This document shows positions 22,504 through 34,389 of a DNA stretch of 64,000 nucleotides, piece by piece. The position numbers and the translations under genes are program-made. The notes beneath the pieces are model-generated. The model worked only from the letters and a program-made list of their open reading frames with translations, was not told where the DNA came from and did not search any database. The DNA lies in NCBI GenBank assembly GCA_030762175.1, contig CM060831.1, forward strand, positions 137,620,001 through 137,684,000, read 5' to 3'. The DNA is from Metallyticus violacea. Lineage: Eukaryota > Arthropoda > Insecta > Mantodea > Metallyticidae. Position 1 is the first letter of the stretch; each line of letters starts with the position of its first letter.

Positions 22504-24116
22504 GTGAGTATATTTTTCGGAAATTCCTCTCATAGTTTCTGAATTTGCCAGCAATGCAGGAAGGCTATGAATTATTATTTGATCTAAAGGCGAAAATTGT
22601 AAGTCGTAGAAGGCAAAAACATACGGACAATTTTAATGGAATTTGTTTTCAGTTGAGGATCTTAGGAACATGTCATATAAGTTTGTTAATTTTTATTGTT
22701 GATCCATCGATTTAAATTTTACTACACGCTCTACTTAGCTAGTTGTCGAAACACCCTATCGAAATAGGGTTCGAAACTCAAACCAACTGAAGAGTGTTCA
22801 GCATATATGTTTGTGACTGACTTTTATATTTTTCTGTGAGTGACCCGCCTCTGATTGTTCGGCATTTTCTCTGTCGTAGCTATGCCTGGAGAGTGCAGTG
22901 TTCCAGGTGATGTTTAGAATTTGAAACATAAAGAAGCGAGCGAATTTATGTATCAACTATGTACATTAAGAATGAATCAGTAATATGAAATAATAATATT
23001 AAAGGCGAGTGGAAAAATTTCAGTAAAATATCAAGAAATTAAGCAAAAACTAATGCAGAAGTGAGACAATATTTATGGGCTGCCACTCTCATATTTAATT
23101 AGATTAATTGTAGCAAATAATTTTATGTAACTTCGGTATAACCATGAGTGTAATGTCATTTTCCTGTACAAGTGTTCAGCTACGTATAAAATGTTATTCT
23201 CTCGGAAGTGTACAGAAAGCTATCCCAGTCATAAAATCTGACCTGGGGATTTCTGTAGCCTGTTGTAGCAACATTTGTAAAGAATCCTTGAGCAAGATGT
23301 TTATTGGTATTCTGTTAGATAATTTCTTGAGCAGGGTAGGCACCATAAAACTTTTGGCGACTGAAAGACAGGCCGATAACGTCTTCAAGGGCAGAAGCCA
23401 ACCGCTTGAGTTGGTTCTACATGTAAAAAGTCACGTAGGCCATTTTTATTTAGTTTGCAATTTTGAGGCCCGCAGTCAGTTTGGCAAGAGTATTCAGCGG
23501 GGCAATATTAGTGGAAGGACTTGCTCAGTTCCGTTCAGTTAGTTTTGCTTTATTAGTTAAGCGCAATAGTGTATGAATAATAAATTATGTTCCATCTTTC
23601 ACAACGGAAAATATTATTAACCCCCTAGACTCCTTCCCCTATGGTCACAGGACCATAAAAATATCCAGCAGCAGAGTCCCAACAGCCGTGGCAAAATTGT
23701 AAGACAGCGGTAACCATCGTCGGAGAGGAAGAATTATCATTACCCCTGAGAATTCAAAACATTCAATCAAATCCTTCCAAAATCTTTCCATCCATCCATT
23801 TTGGTACATATATTTAATTAAAGCACCGTTTATTTTATTAAAACCGCTGCAGAAGAAACTGAATTAGATATTTAATCACCATTAAAGTATAATAGCCCAA
23901 ATAGATCCCAATCACTGGGATGAACAGAGATATATGAAGTAAGACATAGAACAAATGCAATGCAATGAAGAACAGAGGTCTGAGAATAGAAGACATACGG
24001 AGAAATAACTTCTGAAAGTTGAAACTATAGCTATATAATCCTAAAACATATTCCTATATAATATTTGTCTCAAAAAATTAAAAGAATGATTTAGACAAAA
24101 ATATTTAAAAAATAAT

Positions 24117-24153
<37 letters not shown>

Positions 24154-24305
24154 TAACATTATGCTTGTATACATTGCGTGAGGTAACCTAAGGTGTGTAT
24201 ATATTATATAGATTTTGATTGGACATTTCACCTAAATTTGAACATATGGCTCAAGATATACTATATCTATGAATTCTGTTCAGAAAGTATCCCACCCTTT
24301 TGAGT
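22504..24305. other. Intron 1, first part; no recognised element
   Basis: Intronic sequence from the donor at 22504. The 132-codon frame at 23144-23542 has no recognisable domain and an equally open frame on the other strand. A (TA)n run at 24119-24149 is listed separately. Confidence 0.45.
24119..24149. repeat. (TA)n microsatellite
   Basis: About 15 TA units in intron 1. Confidence 0.9.
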
Positions 24306-24313
24306 ATCTACAG

Positions 24314-25870
24314 CAGCGGTTCCCAAACTGTGCTCGGAAACAACTGCTAGTGTTCCTTGAAGAAATTGGAATAAAGAAATGACCAAGTCTTAAAATTGTG
24401 AAATTTGTGCGGCCACGAGTCTTGTGCCGGTAATAATTGAGTTGCACACTTGACCTTCCCCAGTTAACATCCCATGGGATAATGTGTCGATGTGTGCACA
24501 GATGGCGAGAAGGCCATGACTGGAACATTTAGTATTATCTCAAAAATTAAACAAAATGTGGAGTGCGGCAGTAGACACTGCGTCCTCCACCGCCGAGTCC
24601 TTGCTGTGAAGATGTCCTAAAAGGAAACCTTGACGAAAGTGTGAAATTGATTAATGTTATTAAATTACAACCTAAGCCGGCGATTCAAAGTGCTGTGTTT
24701 AACATGGGGAATTTACATACATCTTCATTTCTTCAACAGAGATAAGTGGCACTCTCGAGTTTGGCTCGGTTTTTGAAATGAGGGCTGTAGTGAGAATCTA
24801 CCTGACTGACAATAACTTCGCTTTGGGAGACAGATTATGTGACGAACGCTGGCTAACAAAATTAGCATTTTTAGGCGATATTTCTCAGAAAGTTAATAAT
24901 TTAAGTCTCTCACTTCAAAGAAATGTAACAAGTATTTGACGCCATCGATAAAGTGCAAGGGTTGAAAAAGAAAATCTAGTTTTGGGTAGAATCAGTGAGC
25001 AATGGCAATCTTGACAGCTTCCTAATGGTAAAAGAATTTATAGAAGAACTAAATTCAGACGTCCCTAGGGCTCGTACCTTAAACTAGTTTCAGGTTCATC
25101 TACTAACTTTGCTTTATAAATTCAACAGTCATTTTGGGAAGAACTCCATGAAAAAACAAAAGAAAAGTTTACGTTGTAAACCCATTTTCTGTTGTGTCAG
25201 AAAAGCCAGCCTCTCTGATAACGCAGCAATATGAATGCTTGATTGCTTTGGCATCTAAAAGATATTTTTTTCAAACAAGAAGTTACTATTTGAATTCTGA
25301 TATCAGTTAAGAAAAAAGGGATTTAAAGTTTTGTCTGATAAAGCTAAATCCATCCTTTTGCTCTTTGCAACCACTTGTTTGTGTGAATCAGGATTCTCTG
25401 CTTGTGCAGGTACTAAAACAAAAGTTATAATGTCTCGATGCGGAGCCGGATATTCGACTGTCCCAATATCAACCGGATATACTTAAATTATGTAAATCAA
25501 ATCAGTCTCACATCTCTCCTTTAGTAGGGTTATTTTACGGTCTCCAGTGACATTTTTGGTTTGGCAATATTAAAATTGTTTTATGCACCAGATCAATGAG
25601 AGCATATTATAGATCTACAATATTTGCTTTTAATTCGTTTTAAAATATGTTGCCTCAATATGTTTTTGTTTGTTTTGTTTTGTAATATATGTAGTGAAAT
25701 TAAAGTTGAACATGTTTTTTAATGAAATAAACCATGTTTTACATGTCTGAAGTTCTACATTCTGAATATTTACCTTCTATCCTTAAATAATATGTTCATG
25801 AAAATTAGTGCTCCGAAATTAAATTTTCCACTGAAAAGTGCTCCATGACTTCAAAAGTTTTGAAACTATA
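24314..25870 (+). mobile_element. hAT transposon relic, ZBED5-like
   Basis: The left end 'cagcggttcccaaactgtg' is a classic hAT inverted repeat; the inverted right end 'tatagtttcaaaactttt' is a decayed match. An 8-bp target duplication is visible: 'atctacag' (24306-24313) and 'atctagag' (25871-25878). The interior, in several frames, reads FEMRAVVRIYLTDNNFALGD and RWLTKLAFLGDISQKVNNLS near 24790-24915. Further on are KAKSILLLFATTCLCESGFS near 25345-25400 and PDILKLCKSNQSHIS near 25480. This is the order of ZBED5/Buster-type hAT transposases. Many stops and frameshifts make it dead. It lies in intron 1 of the ADAMTS-like gene. Confidence 0.82.
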
Positions 25871-26023
25871 ATCTAGAGGACGGGTTAAGTGTTCTTAATG
25901 TATCTTTACATCATTAGAGAGGTCTAACTGATATTAGTGAACAATTGCTTTACTTTTGGACTGTCTACCGATTAGAATAAACTACGTTCTGTGAATTCGT
26001 CATATTTATTCAAAACACCATCC

Positions 26024-26310
26024 CACCGCCACAACTGGCCGAGGTCGTTAATGCGTGGACTTGTGAGCGGGAGGTCTGGGACTCGAATCCCGCCAGGATC
26101 GTCCTCCCTGACTGAGGTTTTTTCCAGGTTTTCCTCAGTCTTCATAAATGGCAAATGCCGGGGAGGTACCCTAAACTTAGGCCTGAAACGTTTCCTTCAT
26201 TAAAAAAAATCCTTTCTAATATATCATTTCATCTTATGCATCATCAGTGTCCATCGCCTGTGGTGCCTCTGTAGCAAAAACGGGCGTTAAACACTATTTT
26301 AAAAAAAAAA
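26024..26310 (+). mobile_element. SINE-A, full length
   Basis: The head is slightly altered ('accgccacaactggccgagg'), the B box 'actcgaatccc' is mutated, and the tail 'acgggcgttaaacac' is followed by an A run. It abuts a mariner-like fragment on its right and may have inserted into it. Confidence 0.92.
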
Positions 26311-26324
26311 CTACCATTCTTTGT

Positions 26325-26460
26325 CTCTTGCCGCCCCTATAGCCCAAATTTAGTTCTCCTCGACTTCTGGCTCTTGGAATAAAATTTCAAAAGGTTAAAG
26401 AAAACGCTAAAGCCACATGAGATTATTCAGAAAGAATATTTTGTAGACTATTTTGAAAAA
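26325..26460 (+). pseudogene. mariner-like transposase, C-terminal fragment
   Basis: One frame reads VSCRPYSPNLVLLDFWLLE, the 'PPYSPDLAPCDFWLF' block with the last catalytic Asp of mariner transposases. A stop follows, then NFKRLKKTLKPHEIIQKEYF in the same phase, the usual region after it. The upstream part is absent. This family differs from the mariners at 5262 and 14571, whose block ends in 'SDYFLF'. Confidence 0.6.
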
Positions 26461-27601
26461 TAGAACACTATTGACTGTGTGAGGTTCAAAGAACAAATTT
26501 TAAAAGACACCATTGTGCCGAGTAATTATTTTTTAGCGTTAAATGACTGTATACATGCTGTAGATTTGTGTTTTTATTTTCTAATATGTGCTCAAAAATC
26601 TGGAAAATATATACAAACGTACTGTTAAAAACTCTATAGCCACAAATTTTGTACTTGAATAGGATATCTATGAAATATTCCTACAATTATCAAATAACGC
26701 TTGTTTTTACCTTCAGTTTATTCTAAAACTATTGGCCAATTTTCTTTATTTTGTCTTATTTGAGACTGCAACAATATTTTAAATTTTCTTATTGCTTAGA
26801 GAACTTCGCAAATTGCAAAAATATTATTCCTTTGTATAACAGAAAGAAATTGAATGAAACCTTAACCAAGTACCGAGAGGTATTTTTGGCCTTCGTCCGC
26901 AGCGCGCGTTGGTCAAGATCGCATTAGTCGCCTGTCATAATAACAGACATTTCCCTCGTTGATGACTGCCTGGCCAATGAATCGCAGTTTGCTGATATTA
27001 GAGCAAGCATTATTTATGTCTTGGTTTCGGATTATTACAACTTAGGTTTTGTGTTATTGCGTGTTACAAGCAACGATTTTTTCGAACGGAGGTTATAACA
27101 AATTATCCTTGAAGATAACTGTTCACTGTACAACAACCCAGTATAAGAAAACTCTTAATTCAGTCATGATATTTAGGAACGTTTCTTTCATATATCACCG
27201 ATCTATTCGGTATAAAAACGTGTTGCATTTCAACCAATTGAAAGCTGCAACATTTTTCGATTATTGTTGGATTACATACTGCAACCGTTTAAAAGTGACA
27301 TCGTGTAACGATTTCTTCAAACTCAAACCGCTTATGACTAGAGTGTTCACAAACTCAAATTGTTAAACCATTTGGTGATAGTCTAACAACCAGACATTTG
27401 AACGAGCACCGCTTACAAATAGCATGGGACACGGCCGCAGAGCTATTCTAGTGCTATCGATCTGTGCAAATTTAAGCCCATTCATTTGGTTAGCGCTATT
27501 TAGTCGTATTCTTTCCTTGCTGAAAGATTTTATTGCTATCTTTTTTATTTTCAGACTTAAGGTTACAATAAGACCTTCTCGTCCGCCTCTTTCCGATCTC
27601 A
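26461..27601. other. Intron 1; no recognised feature
   Basis: The first ~150 bases may still be tail of the mariner fragment. The 105-codon frame at 27049-27366 matches nothing I know. Confidence 0.4.
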
Positions 27602-27783
27602 TGAGGCACGAGATTTCACAGATGGCAGCGGAGAAAACCGAAGTAAACCAAACGCCTCTTAGTCACCTGAATATTAGCGCCAATTGTTTCTCGTGAGGCA
27701 CAATATTTCACGAATAGCAGCGGAGAAAACCGAAGTAAACCGAACGTCTCTATAGTCGCCTGAATGTTAGCCTCAAATTGTTA
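27602..27783. repeat. Tandem duplication, about 90-bp unit
   Basis: Two adjacent units (27602-27693 and 27694-27783) both start 'tgaggcac'. Both contain 'agcggagaaaaccgaagtaa', and both end around 'gcctgaat(a/g)ttag'. They differ at roughly a dozen positions. Confidence 0.88.
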
Positions 27784-27927
27784 AATGCGTTGTGAATTGA
27801 ATATGTTAATGCATTGTGTTGTGAATAGAAAATTTGCACTGTAATTATTATTTTTTTTTTTTTTTGTTCATGACGAGTAGATCAAAAGAACTGGTATGCC
27901 TGGAATGTGAGAAGGAGTATTACTGTA

Positions 27928-27953
27928 AAATAAATAAATAAATAAATAAATAA
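27928..27953. repeat. (AAAT)n microsatellite
   Basis: About six units in intron 1, close to the 3' tail of the SINE-G copy. Confidence 0.85.
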
Positions 27954-27974
27954 GAGAGCACACCCGAGAAAGTT

Positions 27975-28117
27975 GGATGTTACCTGCAAATCTCCTTTGA
28001 CTAAAAAAAAATCGTAAATATAATGGTAGTCAGTAAATCCTCTAACTCCAGAAGAAGAAAAAAATACCCTTCGGCCGTGAGTATTTGAACCATTGTACTG
28101 GTGCACCTAATTATCTA
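27975..28117 (-). mobile_element. SINE-G, short copy
   Basis: This shares 'cctttgact', 'atcgtaaatataatg', 'ccagaagaagaaaa', 'ttcggcc' and the end 'cacctaattat' with the longer copy at 28205. The tRNA-like head is lost. Its orientation is inferred from the other copy. Confidence 0.55.
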
Positions 28118-28204
28118 TATATACCTATAACAGCGGAAGACCTCGCGTTCTTTTCGTAAATATAAATTGATAGGGGATTGTGTGGTACTAAGTAAGCACA
28201 TAAA

Positions 28205-28430
28205 TCATTGTAATGGTAAATTTCCTTTGACTCTAGCAGAAAATAAAAAATTCGTAAATATAATGTTAACCAGTAAATTATTATAATAGTAGCAAATTCC
28301 CTTTAACTCCAGCAGAAGAAAATAATAAAAGCATTCGGCCCTGAACCAACTCCCTTTGCATTACAGTATTACAGCACGACGTTCTAACCATCACAGCTAG
28401 CACCCATTGAACAGGAACACCTAATTATGT
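28205..28430 (-). mobile_element. SINE-G, tRNA-headed copy
   Basis: Read on the minus strand, the head has 'tagctgtgatggttagaacg' (A-box region) and 'ttggttcagggccg' (B-box-like). The body then repeats 'ctccagcagaagaaaataa'-type sequence twice. It ends in the same bases as the short copy 90 bp to the left, so the two form a same-strand pair. Confidence 0.6.
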
Positions 28431-29690
28431 TGTATGTATCGCACATAAAACCAATTCTTCAAGACTATATTTATAAGTGGCATAAATAATAAAGAACAAT
28501 TAGCATATAATTTATACATAATGAAAGCTCAGTAATACACGAACGCACAACCAGTCGCTGATAATTGCTTCTTCCAGCACAGCCGCGCTCTGCCGGCCCG
28601 TAACTGAAATAACCTCACTGTACTATGAAAGTACAATTGCATCTCGCTCGGAAAGTAAGACACCATTATCTTTAGCCATTGCATAAATAATTTTTTACAC
28701 AGTAGACGTTTCAAAGTACACAAAAAGTCAACTTTTTTGGGTTACTAAGTAATTGATACACTATTCTTTCATATCACAAGTAGTAATGTTAGGGTGAAAT
28801 TTATTCATGGGTGGACAATTTCGCAAAGTATAAAATATGTATGAATATGATTTGAAAATATGCAAAATAAATTGTTATGATACAACAGAAAAAAATCATA
28901 GTTTTAAATGTTTCTTATATCTACAGAATCTAAATAGCATAACTGAAATTTCGTTAATTAAGAGAAATTCTTCTTGGTGAAATTTCTTTAACGCAAGTAG
29001 CATGGATTAAATGTTCAATTAGAGACTAATACGTAACATTTTGATGTTATTCTCAGATATGAAAGTATAACATTTAAAACACTCCTAAAATATTTAATAA
29101 TGCTTCATTAACACACCTACTATTGAAAATGTTTTCCTTTAATTTGCATTAACGCGAATTAAATGTCGGCTTTTTAATCACACAATACGAGTAAACTGAA
29201 TCAAGATCACTACACAAAAATTGCATTCATTTCCAACCAAGTAATAGAACAGTATGTGCAATATAAGTAATTTATAAACTATCATGGACTATGAGAAATA
29301 AAATATTATCACTTATAGTTTTTTGTAATATACTTAAAATAATTAGGAGTGTCATAATCTAATTATCAATTAACTCAGAGATAATTAATACATATCAATA
29401 CCCTTTGCAACAAGTACACCTAAATAATTTACTTTAAGTAATGTCCCTTCCGTTTAATTAAACTTCTATCTGTATAAATTTCATTGTGTTTATAATAAAG
29501 TTATTTCCATATTTTCATTAATTTCCATTCATATCAGTTAATCAGCATAAATGTACGTACCGATTAATCATATTAGCGCACCTTTGAATGTATCTAAATA
29601 TGAGATGAAGTTATAAAACCAACAAGGAGACCGTTAATCATTTCGAAACGTTCTTTGAGAATTCATACTTAGTTAGATCTCATATATCGA
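28431..29690. other. Intron 1; no recognised feature
   Basis: AT-rich and featureless. Confidence 0.45.
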
Positions 29691-29860
29691 GGGTGCCAAA
29701 AAATGTATACACACTTTCACAGTAGATATCTATTTAATATATTTCAAAGTTGAACCGAAAAACAACAGTAATGTGTAGTATGATGTTCTGTAAACAGATG
29801 TGACTCACATTACGATAGCGTTGCTACGCGACAGGTAAATCAACAATGAACAAATTTGGT
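29691..29860 (+). mobile_element. Possible Tc1/mariner left end
   Basis: The sequence 'gagggtgccaaaaaatgtat' has the style of a mariner-type inverted repeat. No matching right end was found and no transposase motif follows, so this is tentative. Confidence 0.28.
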
Positions 29861-30002
29861 TTAGAATGTCTTGTGAGCATAGAAATATCGATTTTCCGCA
29901 GTTCGTTATCAGCATCTTCAAGATTTAGTGTCTCAAAACTCCCTTAAATCTCCAACTAATCATTTGACAGTGCGACACTGAACATCAGTTTATTGACTTC
30001 TT

Positions 30003-30478
30003 ATATTATGTAGCCTGCTCTAGAGGGAGCTCTTTAACTGACTGTTTGTATGGCATAATATATAGCGCAAAAGCTGATGTTCCGCAGGCCCGCGTTCAAT
30101 TCTTATCATGCTGTCAATTTTTTTTTATTTACTATGAAATGCTGCGATACACATACTAAAGAATTATGAATGAAATTTACTTAATACTTTAATTTTTATT
30201 CTTTTTCTCAACAATGAATGTATTACCAACATATAATGGCTAATAAGCTTGCTACTAACATGATGCCTAAAACTTAATTTACATAACACATACTTCTTGC
30301 TTTATGTAGTCTACTCTAGAGGGGGTTCTTTAACCGCTGGTGTGACGTAATGCATAAGATAAAAGATGTTCCACATACCTCGGTTTCAATTCTTGTCATG
30401 TAGCTAATTTTTTATTTAATATGAAGGGTTGCGATACGCATATTAAAGAATTATTAATGAAATGTAGGCAATCTTTGA
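30003..30478. repeat. Direct repeat pair, about 180-bp units
   Basis: Unit 1 at 30003-30180 and unit 2 at 30299-30478 share the order 'tatgtag(c/t)ct', 'ctctagaggg', 'tctttaac', 'ttcaattctt(a/g)tcatg', 'gcgatac(a/g)cata' and 'aaagaatta'. They are about 120 bases apart and well diverged. The 'gttcaattc' phrase could be a decayed B box, so an old SINE pair is possible. Confidence 0.75.
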
Positions 30479-30642
30479 ATGTATGACACTTAGCTCATTA
30501 AGATTACCCATAATTCAACCTTTTGTAAGCAAGGGTTGTAATTATATGAATTAGTACTTTAGATTTAAGTATATGAATTGAAACACCAACTTAAAACGTA
30601 AGCTAAAAGCCGAATTATTAGGCCCTAGTCAGAAAACGACAA

Positions 30643-30745
<103 letters not shown>

Positions 30746-30994
30746 GGTGATGAACGAGTCTCGAACTCGAAAACAAATGACTTCCTCTTACTCGAAAGCA
30801 TGGCACCAGAGTGATACGTTCAGAGCCTCCCTTCGTTATCGTGTGTTTGCTTTCGAGGGGCATTCATTAGCCAGTGGCGTACTGGCGCTTTAGTAACTTA
30901 TAGCAATAGCTTCGAAAGTTGAACAAATAGGCCATACGTTTCTATCTCAAATTGCTTATATATACGACAGCTGTACACTTTGAAATTATTTCGG

Positions 30995-31055
30995 TGAGAG
31001 AGAGAGTGTACGTGCGTGCGTGCGTGCATGCGTGCGTGTGTGAGTGTGTGTGTGT
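30995..31055. repeat. Compound (GA)n (GTGC)n (GT)n microsatellite
   Basis: Runs of 'gagagagagag', then 'gtgcgtgcgtgc', then 'gtgtgtgtgt'. The alternating purine-pyrimidine part is of the Z-DNA-prone type. Confidence 0.9.
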
Positions 31056-32651
31056 AAGCTGTCTCCTATTAGCTAGATGAAACTCGCTTGAAATTAGTTG
31101 TCTCATAACAGCAAACAAGGCATTTAGAATACAAAATTACGCAGTAAATCTAAATAATATCATATCTTAGGACAAAGTTTGTGTCTGATATAGTGTTAGA
31201 CATATACTACAAAGTGTGCAAAATTGCATCAGCCGTACTCTTCGATTATAACACGGAACAACATGAAACTAAATTACAATCATTTCTCTAGCCATAAAGT
31301 GCATCCGTAGTTATATCTTGCGTCTTTTCAAGAAAATAGAAGTGAAAATGGACACGCTCGAATAATTGTAAAGAACAGAAACTTAAATAAAACATCTATC
31401 CAATCTATACTCGTTGGAATTTATGTCCCAGTTGAAGTAAATGTCTTTTAATCTTTGTTGGCGTTTCTCTGCTGTTTCCTCGCTCTACCTTTCACTTGAG
31501 TCCCATCTCATTGTCGTGAGCAAGGAAAAACTCTGTGCTATTAAGTATCACGTTTCTAGTTACTGTCACATATAGCTCAAGAAAACTGTGATTTGGTATC
31601 TTGTTTTCTAGGTCTGGTGTTCATGTAATACAAACAAATGAACATTGTATTCTTCCGCTGGGCATCCAACTACGCCGATCACATTCAATCGATGCATTTT
31701 GTTTTATTACTGTATCATTACTCTAATAGGACGCGCAACGAGTAGTTTTCTTTTTCTTTATTACTTCCATCTGCAATCTGCATAAAAATAGTAAAATGTT
31801 TCTTATATCTTTCAATTTACTTTGTACACATTTGTAGTAAAAATATATTAATGTCTATAATCTTAAACATATCTACCCAGATAGAAAAAGCATTTTGTCT
31901 AACTTCCGGCTCTGTTAATCACCATACTTGCCCTATATAGAACTTACTGTATCATTTAAGAAAAATATCATTTGTTTTACACTGTATGTAAGATACGTTA
32001 ACAGTTGCTCGGTAAATTGATAGAAATCAACTTTCGTCTTTTCTAGCGTTAATTAGTTTTCTACTTTGTCCTTCACTTCTTAAGGAGACAGTACAGAGTT
32101 AAGTACTCCAGGAGGGTCAAACTTATTATGAAACACTTCCGTTGAGCAGGAAATTCCTAGCCTAAGTAGAACATTTTGCCCAGACAAAATTACAGCGCCA
32201 ATTAAAACGTGGAAGCACGGTTCCGCTTGCATGTAGTAACCAGCGACCATGCAGTTTTGTTTCCAGCCCGTCTGGCATCCTCGGGCTCTGGGCAAATGAT
32301 ATAAAACATTGGAAGCGACGTTCCAGAACACGATTTAAAGTTCCCCTGACGTCATTAGCGGAGATAGACATTTTTTGTACTTACAAGAATGTGAAATGTG
32401 CATTCAGAAATTCAACTTTACACGAATAGAGTCCAAAGTTTCAACAAAAACAAATGGTTTTAAATTACATAACACGAATTTTTATGACGATTCATGTAAC
32501 TTCCATATGAGAAGTAATGAAATAACTCGAATGCTATTATACTTGTTAGCTAACGTAAAATTAGCTAATTTTAAATGAGAAATGTATCAATTAATTCTAA
32601 ATTTTTTTATTCTAAAACCCATACATGTAATAATTCATACCAATAAACTAA

Positions 32652-32927
32652 CCGCCACGGGTGGCCGAGGTCGTTAAGGTGCGGACTCGTGAGCGGGAGG
32701 TCTGGGGTTCGAATTCCACCAGGACCATCCTCCCTGATTGAGGATTTTTCTAGGTTTTCCTCAGTATTCATAAATGGCAAATGCCGGAGAAGTACCCTAA
32801 AATTAGACCTGGAACGCTTCCTTCCTTTTAAAAAAATCCTTTTCCAATTTACCATTTCACGCATCACCGCCTATTGTGCCTCAGTAGTAAAAACGGGCGT
32901 TAAATGCTAATTGAAAATCAACAACAA
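32652..32927 (+). mobile_element. SINE-A with target duplication
   Basis: Head 'ccgccacgggtggccgagg', B box 'ggggttcgaattcc', and a tail near 'gggcgttaaatgc'. Flanks 'ccaataaactaa' (32640-32651) and 'ccaattaactaa' (32928-32939) form a 12-bp target duplication with one mismatch. An internal deletion removed part of the 'catcagtgtccaccgcc' block. Confidence 0.92.
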
Positions 32928-32939
32928 CCAATTAACTAA

Positions 32940-32985
32940 TCCCCTTTTTTCCGTTATGTTTTTGGAAGTTTGCTTCAATACTTTA

Positions 32986-33025
<40 letters not shown>

Positions 33026-34389
33026 GTTATTATTATTATATTTTAAACAGTGTGCATATACCGTAGAGATGACATGGGAATTTCCTGAGATCGAATTCTG
33101 AGCGCGCTTATCAGGAAATTGACTCTACTAAATAAAGGAATGACGTAATGAAATGCAAATGGATAACATTTATTCCTATTTCTATAATAAATTAAACAGT
33201 TAACAGGCATGTGTATGCCATAGATGCTCTAATAATCATTTTTACCGAACGTTAGCATTCCGAAACATTTACTATTTATCTTAAATTTAAGTTACCGGAA
33301 ATAGGGGTGGTTAAAATCTTCATAGCGAGATTCAGTGCATTTGTATTTATGTCAGAGTTTAGAATCTTATTTTCAAAGCACCTTTTTCTCCAACGAACAG
33401 TAGTACTTGCTTAAAATAATACAACATAGTTTAAATCTATTGAAACCGGTCCTGCTAAACATTATTTTTAATATACTAAGAAAACACATAGATTGGACTC
33501 TCAGCCCATATTTGCACACTAATTGTTCTGGATACCCATATGACCTGGAACCCAAACTTGATATACGTTTTCACATCTTTAAGCTGCGATTTAGCAGGAA
33601 AAGAGTGGAATTATCATGGTATAGAAATGTGATGTGTCATTGATACATAACGAAAAATCCCCAATTTGATTAGTAATTTCCAAAAAGTATGACTTTAGAG
33701 GGAAAGTAAATACACTGTTTATATCAAAACCAAAATCTTATTATTTTATTAAAATCTATTATAACTATTAATATATATAATTTTATTTTGTTTTAAATAT
33801 TAAATACATTTTACTTGCTGAAATTACTAATGTTAGAAAAGTACGAATTCTATATCATTGTAAAAATGCACTGATGATAGCATTTATTTTTTATTAAAAT
33901 ACTTGATATTTATTACTTTATTTTACCTTAAAATACAAAATATTGCAGACATTAACTGACAAATATAAATATAATTATTTATAGATTTTAAAATGCATGT
34001 GCTTCTTGTGGGATCTCTGTATATTAATGAAAGACTTTATGAGTTGTTAATTGTTGGTTTAAAATGTCATATTTTATTGGAAAAGAAAGTTGATGTAAAT
34101 TTAAGAATGAAAAGGTTCCTCCAGATTATGTAAAATCCGCAATTCGACTAACTTGGACTAGAGTTTATTTTTTAGACTTACGAAATACATTTAAGACATA
34201 ATTTTTCAATTTAAGATTCTCTGCATACTCATACATGAGCTTGAAAGATAATGACATCAGGCCAGGCCAAGTAATTTGTGTAAAAGTATATTTCAGGTAT
34301 TTTGTGAAACCAAAACACACAGTATGTCATTTAGTGCTAACATCAAGATGTTTCCTAAACTTTCTGCTAGAACTGAAAAATGTTTTCAG
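32940..34389. other. Intron 1, last part; no recognised gene
   Basis: Contains the (ATT)n run at 32987. The sequence up to the acceptor 'aaaaatgttttcag' at 34389 is strongly AT-rich. Confidence 0.45.
32987..33040. repeat. (ATT)n microsatellite
   Basis: About 17 units with one GTT interruption. Confidence 0.92.

Noticed and set aside
23144..23542. 132-codon open frame in intron 1
   Set aside because: No recognisable domain, no codon-like composition, and a competing open frame on the other strand at 23194-23388.
27049..27366. 105-codon open frame
   Set aside because: No motif or splice context; not distinguishable from random sequence.
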